Below are positions 34,301-41,211 of a DNA stretch of 41,211 nucleotides, piece by piece. The DNA is from Bacteroidia bacterium (lineage in GTDB: Bacteria; Bacteroidota; Bacteroidia; UBA4408). Positions within the stretch are counted from its first letter, which is position 1. Every line of letters begins with the position of its first letter. The DNA lies in NCBI GenBank assembly GCA_020845635.1, contig JADLFI010000010.1:1-41211 (forward strand), given 5' to 3'. The notes beneath the pieces are model-generated. The model ran no database searches. It worked only from the letters and a program-made list of their open reading frames with translations, and was not told the DNA's origin. The translations under genes and the position numbers were made by a program.

Positions 34301-37300
34301 TCAATCTTATGCAGTAGTTGGTTCAAACGCTTCTAATACCTTTGCTTTGAATGCTACCGGAACACTTATCATTAACAGTGCCAGCGGTATTGCCGGTGTG
34401 GTTACTTCTTATACGGCTACACCGACATTTGCTTCGGGTGCTTCCTTTGAGTTTACCGGAACCAACGTAAATACAGGTGCTTCAGGTTTTACAGATATTG
34501 TTTTTGCAAAGGCTTATACTATAACTTGGAAAGGTTCAACCAGCTTAACTCTCGATAAATCGTGGAACTTAAATGCTTTTAACTTTACCAATAACGGTCT
34601 AGTGTATATGGGCAATTATGATATCAATATACCATCTGCAGCAGGCGGACTTACCGGATCAGGTTTTGGAGTAAGTAAAATGTTTGTTACTAACGGAACG
34701 GGAGTGTTGAATAGAGCCGTATTGAATAGTGGTGTAGGCTTACCGTTTACCTGGCCTATAGGCGAAAATACCGGAACTACAGAATATTCACCTGTAACTG
34801 TAAATGGTATAGCCGGTGCCGGAATTAACGGAACAGTAGGCTTTAGAGTAGTTGATGGAGTACATCCGAGCATGAGCCCGGCAGTTAGTTATGTTAGTCG
34901 CTACTGGCCAATCACCGTAACAGGATTTATTGCAGGTTATTCTCTATCTAACCTAACTTTCACATACACCGCTGGCGATATAGTGGTAGGTCCTGAAACG
35001 TCATTAAAAGGAAATGTTTATAGTCCTGCCAGTGGAGGTTATTGGACTCAACTAGCCTCATCATCGGCCGGTTCTAATGTGTTAACTATTACTTCAGGAG
35101 TTGCCGGTTCGTTTATGCCAACTCCGGGTACTTATGATATTACCGGAAGAATAGATGTTCCTGTTTATTATCAATCGGTAGCTACAGGCAACTGGTCTAA
35201 TGTTAGCACTTGGGAAGTATCAAGCGACCCTACCTTTGTTTCGCCTCCGGGAACTACCCCGGCAGTGGCTCCAACCCACCTCAATAGTACAGGAATATTT
35301 ATCAGAAATGGGCATACTGTTACAATTAATAGTAACACTACTGCAGATGAGTTGGTAATTAACTCAGGCGGTACTCTGGAAGTTACCAATAACTCACTTA
35401 CCATCAATAGTGGTACAGGTACCGATATGACCATAGATGCAGGAGGTACTTTTTTAATGAACTCTTCAAGCAACAATGCTTTGATTGTAAACTCAAGCGC
35501 TACAGTATTAGTGAATGGTTTGATGAAACAGCAAGGCTCCGGAAGTCCGGATGTAACTTTTAACGGTACTGTTACCGTAAGCTCTACCGGAACATACGAG
35601 CATGCTCGTAATGCAGGTATTATTCCTACCTGTACCTGGCAAAGTGGAAGTACTTGTTTAATTACCGGAATTACGAATAATGCACCAAGTGGTTTAGGAC
35701 AATCTTTCCACCATTTTACGGTTAACTCCACTTTAGGAAGTAGTGTTAATTGTTCGGGAAATTTACAAACCATTAATGGTGACTTTTCGGTTACCACTAA
35801 TCATGCAAGTTTTGGGTTTAGACTAACTACCAACGTTTCATTTACCTTAAATGTTGCTGGCGATTTAATTGTTAATAATGGCATTTTAGACATTGCCAGT
35901 AACGGTTCTGCTACGTGTGTGGTTAATGTTACCGGTAATACCACTTGTACCGGAGCTAACTCGCAAATTACCAAAACCGGAGCATCTACCGCTACTTGGA
36001 ACTTTGATGGAAACTTTACTCAAAATAGTGGAAGACTTGAGTTTAATGAAGGAGGTTCAAGTAATACTACAGTTAATTTTAAAGGCGATGTGGTAATGAA
36101 CGGTACCGTTCAGCGTACTAATGGAGGAACACATACCGTTAATTTCATTAAACCTTCAGGCACTCAAACCTGGAGTTTCGGTGGAACATCGGGTTCCGGT
36201 TTGATTAACTGGAATGTTGGTAACGGCACTTCTACCAATATTGTTAAGATGTTAACTAATGTAGCATTAAGCAGTAGTGCTCATGTATTTACGGTATTGA
36301 ATGGTGCCATATTAGATTGTGGTCCTTATGTATTATCAGGTACTAATACTTCATTTACGATTAATGCAACCGGAGGTATAAAATCAGGTAATGCCAATGG
36401 TATATATACACCTCCTACAGCCTTAGGCAGTATTCAAACCAACTCAAGAAACTTCCCGGGAACGGCTACTTATTTCTATAATGGGACATTTAACCAAACC
36501 ACCGGAAATGCCTTACCTAATACACTAGTAACTACCGGAAATATTAATATTGATAATACCGGTGCTTCGGGCGATAATACCGTAACTTTAACTAATAATA
36601 ATACTACCGTACCAACCTTTAACTTAATATCAGGCTTGTTTGCGGCAGGTACACCACAAAATTTAAATATTACCTCAGGCGGTACTGTAAATTCAACAGG
36701 AGGAGACTTTGCCACCGGATCAACAGCGGGCTTGTTGGTATTTTTGGGCAGTGGAACCTTTACGGGCAGTTGCAACCCATACAATGTAGATATAAACGGA
36801 GGTGTTGATTTTAGCAGCGGTACAGTAACCATACAAAGTGGAGGAACCTTGAAAATAAAATCAGGGGGCTATGCCAACACCAATGCACCTGCCTATGCGT
36901 CAGGCTCCACCTTGGATTACAACACAGGGGGTAACTATAACCGTTCAATAGAGTGGAGTTCCTCTTCGGGCAAGGGCTATCCTCACCACGTATTAGTAAG
37001 CAGCAGCACATTAATTCCGGCAGGTTCGGGAGGAAGCTATGCAAATACTGTATTTAAGACAGGCGGTGACCTCAGCATTAGCTCAGGCGGTAATTTGTAT
37101 ATGGATTATGGAGGCAACAATATGAATGTACCCTTAGAGATTAGTGGAGATTTGAACTTAATCGGCAACTTATCAGAGTCGGGTGCTATGGGGGGCGATA
37201 TCAATTTAAAAGGACATTGGAACAATAATGGCAGTAGCACCAACTTTTACCCTAACGGACGCGCAGTAACCTTTAGCGGAACCAGCAACCAAAATATAGG

Positions 37301-40300
37301 GGGCAGTAACACTACGGTAATCCCATTTGCATACCTGACTATTAATAATGCTGCCGGAGTTACTTTAACCACCAACCATGTAGAAGTAAACAACCAGTTA
37401 ACCTTAAGTTCAGGAAATGTAACCATAGGTAACTATAACTTAAAACTCAATGGCACCAATACCCCAATAAGCGGAGCAAGCAGTACAAGGTATATAATAA
37501 CCAATGGCAGCGGAAAGCTAAGCCGTAAGTTTGATAATAACTCTACATTGTATCCTATTGGTCCTGATGGCAGTACCTACTCTCCGGTAACCCTTAACCA
37601 GTCGGGTACTGCTGACGATATAGGAGTACGTGTAAAAACGGCACCTTCTTTCACTTATGCGGTATATGACAATAACCAGATGGTTAACTTAGAATGGATA
37701 ATGGACGAAGGGACAGCCGGAGGTAATAACTTAGAGAGTGTGTTTCAGTGGCCATTGAGCAGTGAAGCCGCAGGCTTTGTAAGAGGCAATGGAGTATTCC
37801 AGGGCGACTATACAGGCAGCAACTGGCAAGTAAGAAGCTCTATGGTATCAGGTGGTAACCCTTATTTAAGCAGTTCGGCCAATAACTTTATAGGCAATTT
37901 AAGCAATAGAAGCTTTGTGTTAGGCAATATCAACGGAATATTAAGTTGTGTTTCCACAGCCGCTTCCGGCACTTGGGGAAATCCAAGCACCTGGGATAGC
38001 GGAGTGGTACCTCCAACCTCCTCACGTACATGTATCTCTCATGCAGTACAAATATCGGGAGGTAATACAAATGCTGTAGGCTCAGTAACTTTATCTTCCG
38101 GAGGCAGTTTAGACATAGATGCTACTTACTATTTAGTATTAGAGCCCAACGGAGTATTTACCAACAGTACTGGAGCCGGTACCACAGTAACCGGAGCAGG
38201 CGGAATATTATTTAACGGAGCCGGAACCTTTGCCGGTGGTAATGACATTACTATTAATAGTGCCGAACTAAACGGTTTAACCACTATCAGTACCCCTTTA
38301 ACGGTAAATGGCAATTTGCAGTTTAACAGTGGTAGCTCGGTAAGCGCCACACCAAGCTATGGATCGGGCTCAACTATAATCTATAATACAGGAGGCAGCT
38401 ATAATGTCAATGTAGAATGGACAGGCAATAGTAACACGGTAGGCTTAGGTGTTCCGGAGAATATAAGTATTCTGAATAATACCATCCTTAATATGCCAGC
38501 GAGCGATAGAGGTATAGCCGGTAATATGAATATATCAGCGGGAGAACTTAATATGGGTTCAGGAGATTTGTATGTTAACGGAAACTGGACGCGCCATGGC
38601 AGCAATGGAGTATTTACCCCTAATAACAAGGCAGTTTTCTTTAACCGTGGCGGAACACAAATTATAACAGTAACAGGCGGAGGTACAGAAACCTTTAACT
38701 ATTTAGTATTAGATAAACCATCGGGCTCACTGGTATTAAACAACAGTGGTGACCCAACGGATGTAACCATTAACGGAAGCGCGGGCAATACCTTACAGAT
38801 ATTAGGAGCCGGAGGCTTAGACATAAATGGTAATGAAGTAAACTTAACGAATAACGGAGGCGATGTATTGGTAAGCGGAGGCCTACGAAACATTATCAGT
38901 ACCATTTCAGGTGGTCGTTTTAATGTGAGTGCCACAAAAGGAGTAACAAGCAGCTTAGGCGGTACTTTAGAGTTTGGTTCAAATGTGCGGGTAGTTTTAA
39001 CCTCAGGAATGAACTTTGGCAGCAACTTAAGTACCATTAAAGGAATATTGCAGATAGAAAGTGGAGGTTATGCCAATACTAATGCCCCAATTTATGCAGC
39101 TAACTCTACTTTGCGTTATTACAGTGGCAACACTTACGGGCGCTCTGTAGAGTGGAGTGCAACTTCAGGAGCCGGTTATCCTTATCATGTAGAGGTAGAA
39201 GGCAATGGCACAGCAACAACCTTAGACTTATACAATGGTTCAAGTGCATTACGCCAGATGGCAGGTAATTTAACCTTAAACGATGGTGGTAACCTGAGTA
39301 TGGGAAGCATGACCGATGCTTTGGTAGTAAAAGGCAATGTAAATATTGGAGGAACCGTCAGCGGAACATTAACCCTGAGTAGCACTACGGGAGGCGATAT
39401 ACAAATAGCAGGTGATCTTACCCGCAATACCGGGGGAACCTTTACACAAAACGGACGAGAAGTAATTATGAACGGAACTACGGTACAGAATATCAGCAGC
39501 AATATAGGAAGTTTTGGATATTTAAAGATAGATAATACCGGCAGCAGCGTAAAAATAAACGGGAATACGCAAATTGATAGCCGCTTGTATTTAAGCAACG
39601 GCTTGTATGATTTGAATGGCTATAGCACAACAATGGGAACAGGCTCTCAAATAAGAAGAGGGCAAAGTGGGGCTACCATGAGTGCCTCTCCAACGGTAAA
39701 TGTAGGTGATGTGGTAGATATGCGTTATGACGGTACCATGACTACAGGAGTAGAGTTTTTACAAGACCTGAACAAGATACGCGATTTAGAAATAAGTGCA
39801 GGAGTATTAACATTAGGAGAGGACAAGACCATCAACCGCGATTTGATATTAAGCGGAGGCGATTTGGATTTGAGTACTTATACCTTTGTTGACCGAGGAA
39901 ATGCCACGAGTCCAAGTTTTGCGGGAAGTATAACGGTTAGCGGAGGAGGTACACGCACCATTACCGGAGCTGTAGGAAGCAGATTTGATATTACGGGTGT
40001 ATTGGGGAACAGTCCTTTAAAATACACCAAGACGGTAAGCTCATTTGGAGGAACCTTGTTAGAGTTTGATGATGATGTATTGGTACGAATAGGCGATGGT
40101 TCGGTTGACTTTGGAACGGGTAACCCAACAACCATAAAAGGCGTATTACAAGTAATGCTTGGCGGTTCAGTAGGACAATTACTCAACCCATGCCATTACG
40201 GAACAAGCTCTATTTTGCGCTTTGCCAATACGGTAGATTATCAGGTAGGTGTCAACGACAAGACTTGGGCAGCCGGCTCTATTTGGTCAGGCAATGCAGG

Positions 40301-41211
40301 TATTCCATGGAATGTAGAAGTAAATGATAATGGCACCGAACTAGAATTACATGACACAAGAGCCTTGCGCGGAAACTTAACCATAACAGACGGTTCGTTT
40401 GAGCTAACATCAAGCTTCACGGGAGCCTTTGAAATAGGTGGTAATTGGTCACGTACGGGAGCAACCAGTGCTTACACACATAACAACAAGAAAGTAAACT
40501 TTAATCGTCAGAGTGCAGGCAATCAACAAATCTCGGTAGGAGGAGGAGTAACCTCAGAGACCTATTACGATTTGGAATTTAGCCCTCAAAATGGAGATAT
40601 GCTATTAAATGGCGATGTAAACGTATTGAATGAATTAACCTTAACAAATGGAAAGGTTGACTTAAATAGCAATACCATTAGCATAGGAACTACAGGAAGT
40701 GATGGCGTATTAACGGGAGGCTCATCGACCGAGTACTTTATTTCGGGCAATGCCGCTTCAAAAGTTATCAGATATACAACAAACACAGCTACTACTTATA
40801 GTTTCCCGGTAGGCGATAACAGCAATTATTCCCCAATAAGTTTATATTTGAACAGTGGTTCTATGGCATCAAACTCTTATGTAAGTGTAAATGTAATACC
40901 ATCGGCACATCCTAATGTTGGAACCTCTACCAATTATTTATCCCGCTATTGGCAGGTAGAGCCGAGCAATTATCCTGTGTCGGGAGTAAACTATAAGGTT
41001 GACTATCAGTGGGCCTCAGCAGATGAAGCAACGGCACCGGTATTAAGTAATTTAAAGCCATTTAAGTACGATGCAGTGGGTTGGATTGCAGCCTTAGGAA
41101 GTGGAGCCAACTTTGAAATGGGAACAGGCACAATAAATGTGGGAACTAAAACCATCAGTTGGGACGGGTTAACCAATTTTAGTGACTTTACCGGATTAGG
41201 AAACGGCTCAC
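28347..41211 (+). CDS. giant secreted beta-helix-like repeat protein (>4,288 residues, 3' end outside window)
   Basis: One frame stays open from ATG 28347 to the right edge. I checked the frame at 32703, 36867, 37962, 39063 and the end, all in register. A signal peptide (FTALVFLFSLLALNTNA, residues ~9-25) precedes a jelly-roll-like domain (~28-235; FDAMGTG...LPSNW, GIDDVSV). The rest is Thr/Ser/Asn/Gly-rich short beta repeats (GNLTI, GGTL, NNGTF) typical of beta-helices. Markers recur: G-W-S/N-W starts at ~1467, 2274 and 3202 (NDWGLNTNWTPNGVP; TGNWSNVSTW; SGTWGNPSTWDSGVVPP); YANTNAP...EW modules; and segment ends with FPIG...YSPV-L near ~1331, 2131, 3067 and 4147, often with SRYW. The end (WDGLTNFSDFTGLGNGS) resembles the segment preceding a T9SS type-A sorting domain, which would lie just outside. 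Likely a cell-surface or released adhesin or matrix protein; the function is inferred. Confidence 0.9.
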   Translation, partial: MKQFYYFKFTALVFLFSLLALNTNAQISIPNTTPVTENFDAMGTGTSLPSNWRIREKNGTITWGAGVTSTTQAAHSGSPTAGGTYNWGTSSSERAVGAMTSGSFASPNTLMAYYENTNSNDITALSVSYKLERYRINSANASVTFYYSTNGTSWTNVTAGDISTSDLPTGSSSYDFSPSGTPSSSNCGVITKSGINITGLNITNGSPIYLAWQLNTTGSNSQGIGIDDVSVTATFSSGSFHTVNFTGSSSDFDNSEKFSAAANNTDYYITFDQEYLYLGAFRTSGSFGSSDNFAAYIDTDPRSNPTGDGNGTTAGRNYNSVTPTLPFRADYTSYTEQSYTDPLYRYNGSWSSTGNTPTVYTSSTSREVRIALKDLGNPASVYITLWMGYSGGNFSNAPGTDVSASSTPTFTGFFGSFPIYKDGINPVTYRSQNTSTASGGGTAISDLTLSSSGNIAGDYGDITLSSSAVGTVSVTHASFTGSLTLNGTSTVALGTNSLSVGGRGVGGTAGQIVMDNTSATSINGTSTAGKVSFLGDGLIKGTNTARTFGTNSTVTIAGGVDFTSSVTNINGNLQINANGYVNTNAPTYGSSSTLIYNTGSSYTAGLEWKTNATSGQGVPNHVLIGNGVNTTLSFGSSSQYRFASGNVTISASSGLTLSSASGGDLKLGGNFTNNGTFTHNTRAVFLDGTAAQSLSGTLNGSGTTNFFPYLFIGNTSAAVSCGVSINVGTSSISSFTVPASGGVYQQTAGTFTLVSGALGTVNGIFRNSGATITNSGTMTIANGATYDHNMNGGSLGTCTWSAGSTCLITGTTNNAPGNLNQSFSDFTWNTAGMTTGVNLSGNLNGTNVGRDFNVVSTNGYVLGLTATSSLGLTIGRDLNISGGNLTVNTGTNSTSPSLTVTGNTNISGGALLVNSGSTSTGTVSYTSTVNLNISLSGSFTGNTGTNTGGGVSINVSGTLNNSSSAATSFALNASAKTSVTATITGLFTHSGTGNGYVQSAGTGTSTLNCNGGFTLSNGTFSVAKDCSSGTGNMNIADNKTITLSSGTFNIASATSGTVTGVLNVATNTPSPVATTGSLTLNGATLNISTGSGSGAVGTLNMYADLNLTSGNMAHTSGSSTVNFRGVGTSITTPHPQNVSQSTATVSGTIAFNVGVSGPSYTLLNLGSNVDFGSGSSTTVYSGSFLNFATNLLSGYNFTQNAGGNLITAHVDGINTIATGNVGSLRTTNTRTMHATDGQFIYNGTSAQVTGTAVTNAFALSVFNSSGVSLSVPLTIKGGGAVYLDLSGQHGKLYLGNNNLTLGASASIVGYSATDYIVTNGTGMLRQTVGGSTITFPVGNSAYNPLKLANSATSDVYGVSVVDGVSTPAAYDDTKLINRYWKVSENTAGGSTITVDAQYNTGEENVNFAAGVTLKMGLHNGTVWTTVGATSAGAGPYVVTNSSSFSPSVANYTLGVGKDDGFLNPSVTYTWNGAISNDWGLNTNWTPNGVPSISDNVIIPTAAGYTNELLVSGSRSATDFTVNGTGKFTMAGSSDLTIAGDFTYASTGLSSFNCTSTLNIVATTSQNIPALNYGNLNLTGGARVLANSGTIGICGSYTPGSSMTVTGSTINYNGYGAQTITATNYNNLTISNNRSGAAISEPAGTIEVAGVFDVSTLSSFTSSINSASIFDFTSASSQTIPAFFYGQLNNSGNGARTWASSGVIDIAQGFTPTTATNTITGSTVRYSNTDAVAWNLTNFTTNVANRHYNNLEIVGGASTTWKLVSGLNLGCTGNFSLTGAGTLTIATNSTANTMYVDGDLALSGTGNIIVSNNTNAGIVGTLTVTGNSTISNGALTCVGSLSNTTVQGNFNTNNLTISGSGVLGLDAASNTANASVVVNGNFSMTSTATNAVNFGSGTNNANNTIAIKGNFSKSGTGTIGLSGTYNATAIFRFNGTGTQTYSYAGAAQTGGGYTLEAGSTLQLLSNLTSASSSNANPINIAGTLDCQSYAVVGSNASNTFALNATGTLIINSASGIAGVVTSYTATPTFASGASFEFTGTNVNTGASGFTDIVFAKAYTITWKGSTSLTLDKSWNLNAFNFTNNGLVYMGNYDINIPSAAGGLTGSGFGVSKMFVTNGTGVLNRAVLNSGVGLPFTWPIGENTGTTEYSPVTVNGIAGAGINGTVGFRVVDGVHPSMSPAVSYVSRYWPITVTGFIAGYSLSNLTFTYTAGDIVVGPETSLKGNVYSPASGGYWTQLASSSAGSNVLTITSGVAGSFMPTPGTYDITGRIDVPVYYQSVATGNWSNVSTWEVSSDPTFVSPPGTTPAVAPTHLNSTGIFIRNGHTVTINSNTTADELVINSGGTLEVTNNSLTINSGTGTDMTIDAGGTFLMNSSSNNALIVNSSATVLVNGLMKQQGSGSPDVTFNGTVTVSSTGTYEHARNAGIIPTCTWQSGSTCLITGITNNAPSGLGQSFHHFTVNSTLGSSVNCSGNLQTINGDFSVTTNHASFGFRLTTNVSFTLNVAGDLIVNNGILDIASNGSATCVVNVTGNTTCTGANSQITKTGASTATWNFDGNFTQNSGRLEFNEGGSSNTTVNFKGDVVMNGTVQRTNGGTHTVNFIKPSGTQTWSFGGTSGSGLINWNVGNGTSTNIVKMLTNVALSSSAHVFTVLNGAILDCGPYVLSGTNTSFTINATGGIKSGNANGIYTPPTALGSIQTNSRNFPGTATYFYNGTFNQTTGNALPNTLVTTGNINIDNTGASGDNTVTLTNNNTTVPTFNLISGLFAAGTPQNLNITSGGTVNSTGGDFATGSTAGLLVFLGSGTFTGSCNPYNVDINGGVDFSSGTVTIQSGGTLKIKSGGYANTNAPAYASGSTLDYNTGGNYNRSIEWSSSSGKGYPHHVLVSSSTLIPAGSGGSYANTVFKTGGDLSISSGGNLYMDYGGNNMNVPLEISGDLNLIGNLSESGAMGGDINLKGHWNNNGSSTNFYPNGRAVTFSGTSNQNIGGSNTTVIPFAYLTINNAAGVTLTTNHVEVNNQLTLSSGNVTIGNYNLKLNGTNTPISGASSTRYIITNGSGKLSRKFDNNSTLYPIGPDGSTYSPVTLNQSGTADDIGVRVKTAPSFTYAVYDNNQMVNLEWIMDEGTAGGNNLESVFQWPLSSEAAGFVRGNGVFQGDYTGSNWQVRSSMVSGGNPYLSSSANNFIGNLSNRSFVLGNINGILSCVSTAASGTWGNPSTWDSGVVPPTSSRTCISHAVQISGGNTNAVGSVTLSSGGSLDIDATYYLVLEPNGVFTNSTGAGTTVTGAGGILFNGAGTFAGGNDITINSAELNGLTTISTPLTVNGNLQFNSGSSVSATPSYGSGSTIIYNTGGSYNVNVEWTGNSNTVGLGVPENISILNNTILNMPASDRGIAGNMNISAGELNMGSGDLYVNGNWTRHGSNGVFTPNNKAVFFNRGGTQIITVTGGGTETFNYLVLDKPSGSLVLNNSGDPTDVTINGSAGNTLQILGAGGLDINGNEVNLTNNGGDVLVSGGLRNIISTISGGRFNVSATKGVTSSLGGTLEFGSNVRVVLTSGMNFGSNLSTIKGILQIESGGYANTNAPIYAANSTLRYYSGNTYGRSVEWSATSGAGYPYHVEVEGNGTATTLDLYNGSSALRQMAGNLTLNDGGNLSMGSMTDALVVKGNVNIGGTVSGTLTLSSTTGGDIQIAGDLTRNTGGTFTQNGREVIMNGTTVQNISSNIGSFGYLKIDNTGSSVKINGNTQIDSRLYLSNGLYDLNGYSTTMGTGSQIRRGQSGATMSASPTVNVGDVVDMRYDGTMTTGVEFLQDLNKIRDLEISAGVLTLGEDKTINRDLILSGGDLDLSTYTFVDRGNATSPSFAGSITVSGGGTRTITGAVGSRFDITGVLGNSPLKYTKTVSSFGGTLLEFDDDVLVRIGDGSVDFGTGNPTTIKGVLQVMLGGSVGQLLNPCHYGTSSILRFANTVDYQVGVNDKTWAAGSIWSGNAGIPWNVEVNDNGTELELHDTRALRGNLTITDGSFELTSSFTGAFEIGGNWSRTGATSAYTHNNKKVNFNRQSAGNQQISVGGGVTSETYYDLEFSPQNGDMLLNGDVNVLNELTLTNGKVDLNSNTISIGTTGSDGVLTGGSSTEYFISGNAASKVIRYTTNTATTYSFPVGDNSNYSPISLYLNSGSMASNSYVSVNVIPSAHPNVGTSTNYLSRYWQVEPSNYPVSGVNYKVDYQWASADEATAPVLSNLKPFKYDAVGWIAALGSGANFEMGTGTINVGTKTISWDGLTNFSDFTGLGNGS
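30081..30213 (+). repeat. YANTNAP-EW module, copy 1
   Basis: Encodes GYVNTNAPTYGSSSTLIYNT then LEWKTNATSGQGVPNHV. First occurrence of a ~45-residue module repeated in the giant protein (copies at 36867, 38340 and 39063; a diverged one near 40185). Confidence 0.7.
36867..36997 (+). repeat. YANTNAP-EW module, copy 2
   Basis: Encodes GYANTNAPAYASGSTLDYNT then IEWSSSSGKGYPHHV. Very close to copy 4 at 39063 in protein and closely similar in DNA (TATGCCAAYACYAATGCMCC). Confidence 0.75.
38340..38465 (+). repeat. YANTNAP-EW module, copy 3 (diverged start)
   Basis: Encodes VSATPSYGSGSTIIYNTGGS then VEWTGN...GLGVPENI. The YANTNAP opening is replaced by SATP; the rest aligns with copies 1 and 2. Confidence 0.6.
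39063..39197 (+). repeat. YANTNAP-EW module, copy 4
   Basis: Encodes GGYANTNAPIYAANSTLRYY then VEWSATSGAGYPYHVEV. The closest partner is copy 2, 2.2 kb upstream. A more distant relative (CHYGTSSILRFANTVDYQVG, then GNAGIPWNVEV) follows at about 40185-40325. Confidence 0.75.

Noticed and set aside
28361-40786. Many minus-strand open frames rich in Pro, Val and Leu beneath the giant gene
   Set aside because: They are antisense shadows of Thr/Asn/Gly-rich codons. The plus-strand frame is continuous for the whole stretch, and the shadows have no consistent domains, starts or spacing.

Overview
The window looks like a Bacteroidota chromosome. The evidence is: promoters of the TTTG-N19-TAnnTTTG type (before parD, tRNA-Gln and tRNA-Val), a SprB-repeat protein with the gliding-motility/type IX secretion C-terminal domain, lipoproteins, an AT-rich composition, and a Bacteroidota-style complex I cluster. 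The genus cannot be told from the sequence alone.

Region 1 (1-11.05 kb) is accessory. Unrelated small gene groups, on both strands, are separated by six copies (A-F) of a 180-210 bp imperfectly palindromic repeat. They comprise a HARE-HTH protein, three different Fic proteins, an XRE regulator, two paralogous small secreted proteins, a CxxC exported protein, a TraB/GumN-like lipoprotein and a ParDE toxin-antitoxin pair. The repeats begin with a ...CTAAC box and end with a GTTA... box. For several groups, the first ~10-20 nt after one repeat are the reverse complement of the last ~10-20 nt before the next repeat. That is the logic of integron cassettes with attC sites. No integrase gene lies in the window, so I read the region as a cassette array or CALIN (a cluster of attC sites without an integrase). 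Each Fic gene has its own inverted or direct repeats over its promoter or start. With a C-terminal winged helix in each Fic protein, this suggests three independent autoregulated modules.

Region 2 (11.8-16.7 kb) holds a 1468-residue secreted adhesin-like protein (about 12 SprB repeats, an Ig-like segment, two PKD domains, a type-B T9SS sorting domain) followed by a YfcE-type metallophosphoesterase.

Region 3 (16.9-22.3 kb) is the start of the complex I operon, nuoA-B-C-D-E-F. A lipoprotein with a Pmp3/YqaE-like membrane tail sits between nuoD and nuoE. The cluster stops after nuoF; nuoG-N are not in the window. A 57-residue lipoprotein gene on the minus strand faces nuoF.

Region 4 (22.7-27.5 kb, minus strand) is a housekeeping cluster read as glycosyltransferase 2, DUF6913-like protein, dapA, LTA-synthase-family membrane sulfatase, recX, then tRNA-Gln with its own promoter and terminator. 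tRNA-Val (TAC) follows at 27.75 kb on the plus strand.

Region 5 (28.35 kb to the end) is one uninterrupted reading frame of more than 4,288 codons, still open at the window edge. It encodes a giant secreted, Thr/Ser/Asn/Gly-rich, beta-helix-like repeat protein built of ~800-1,100-residue super-modules. The long minus-strand open frames beneath it are shadows.
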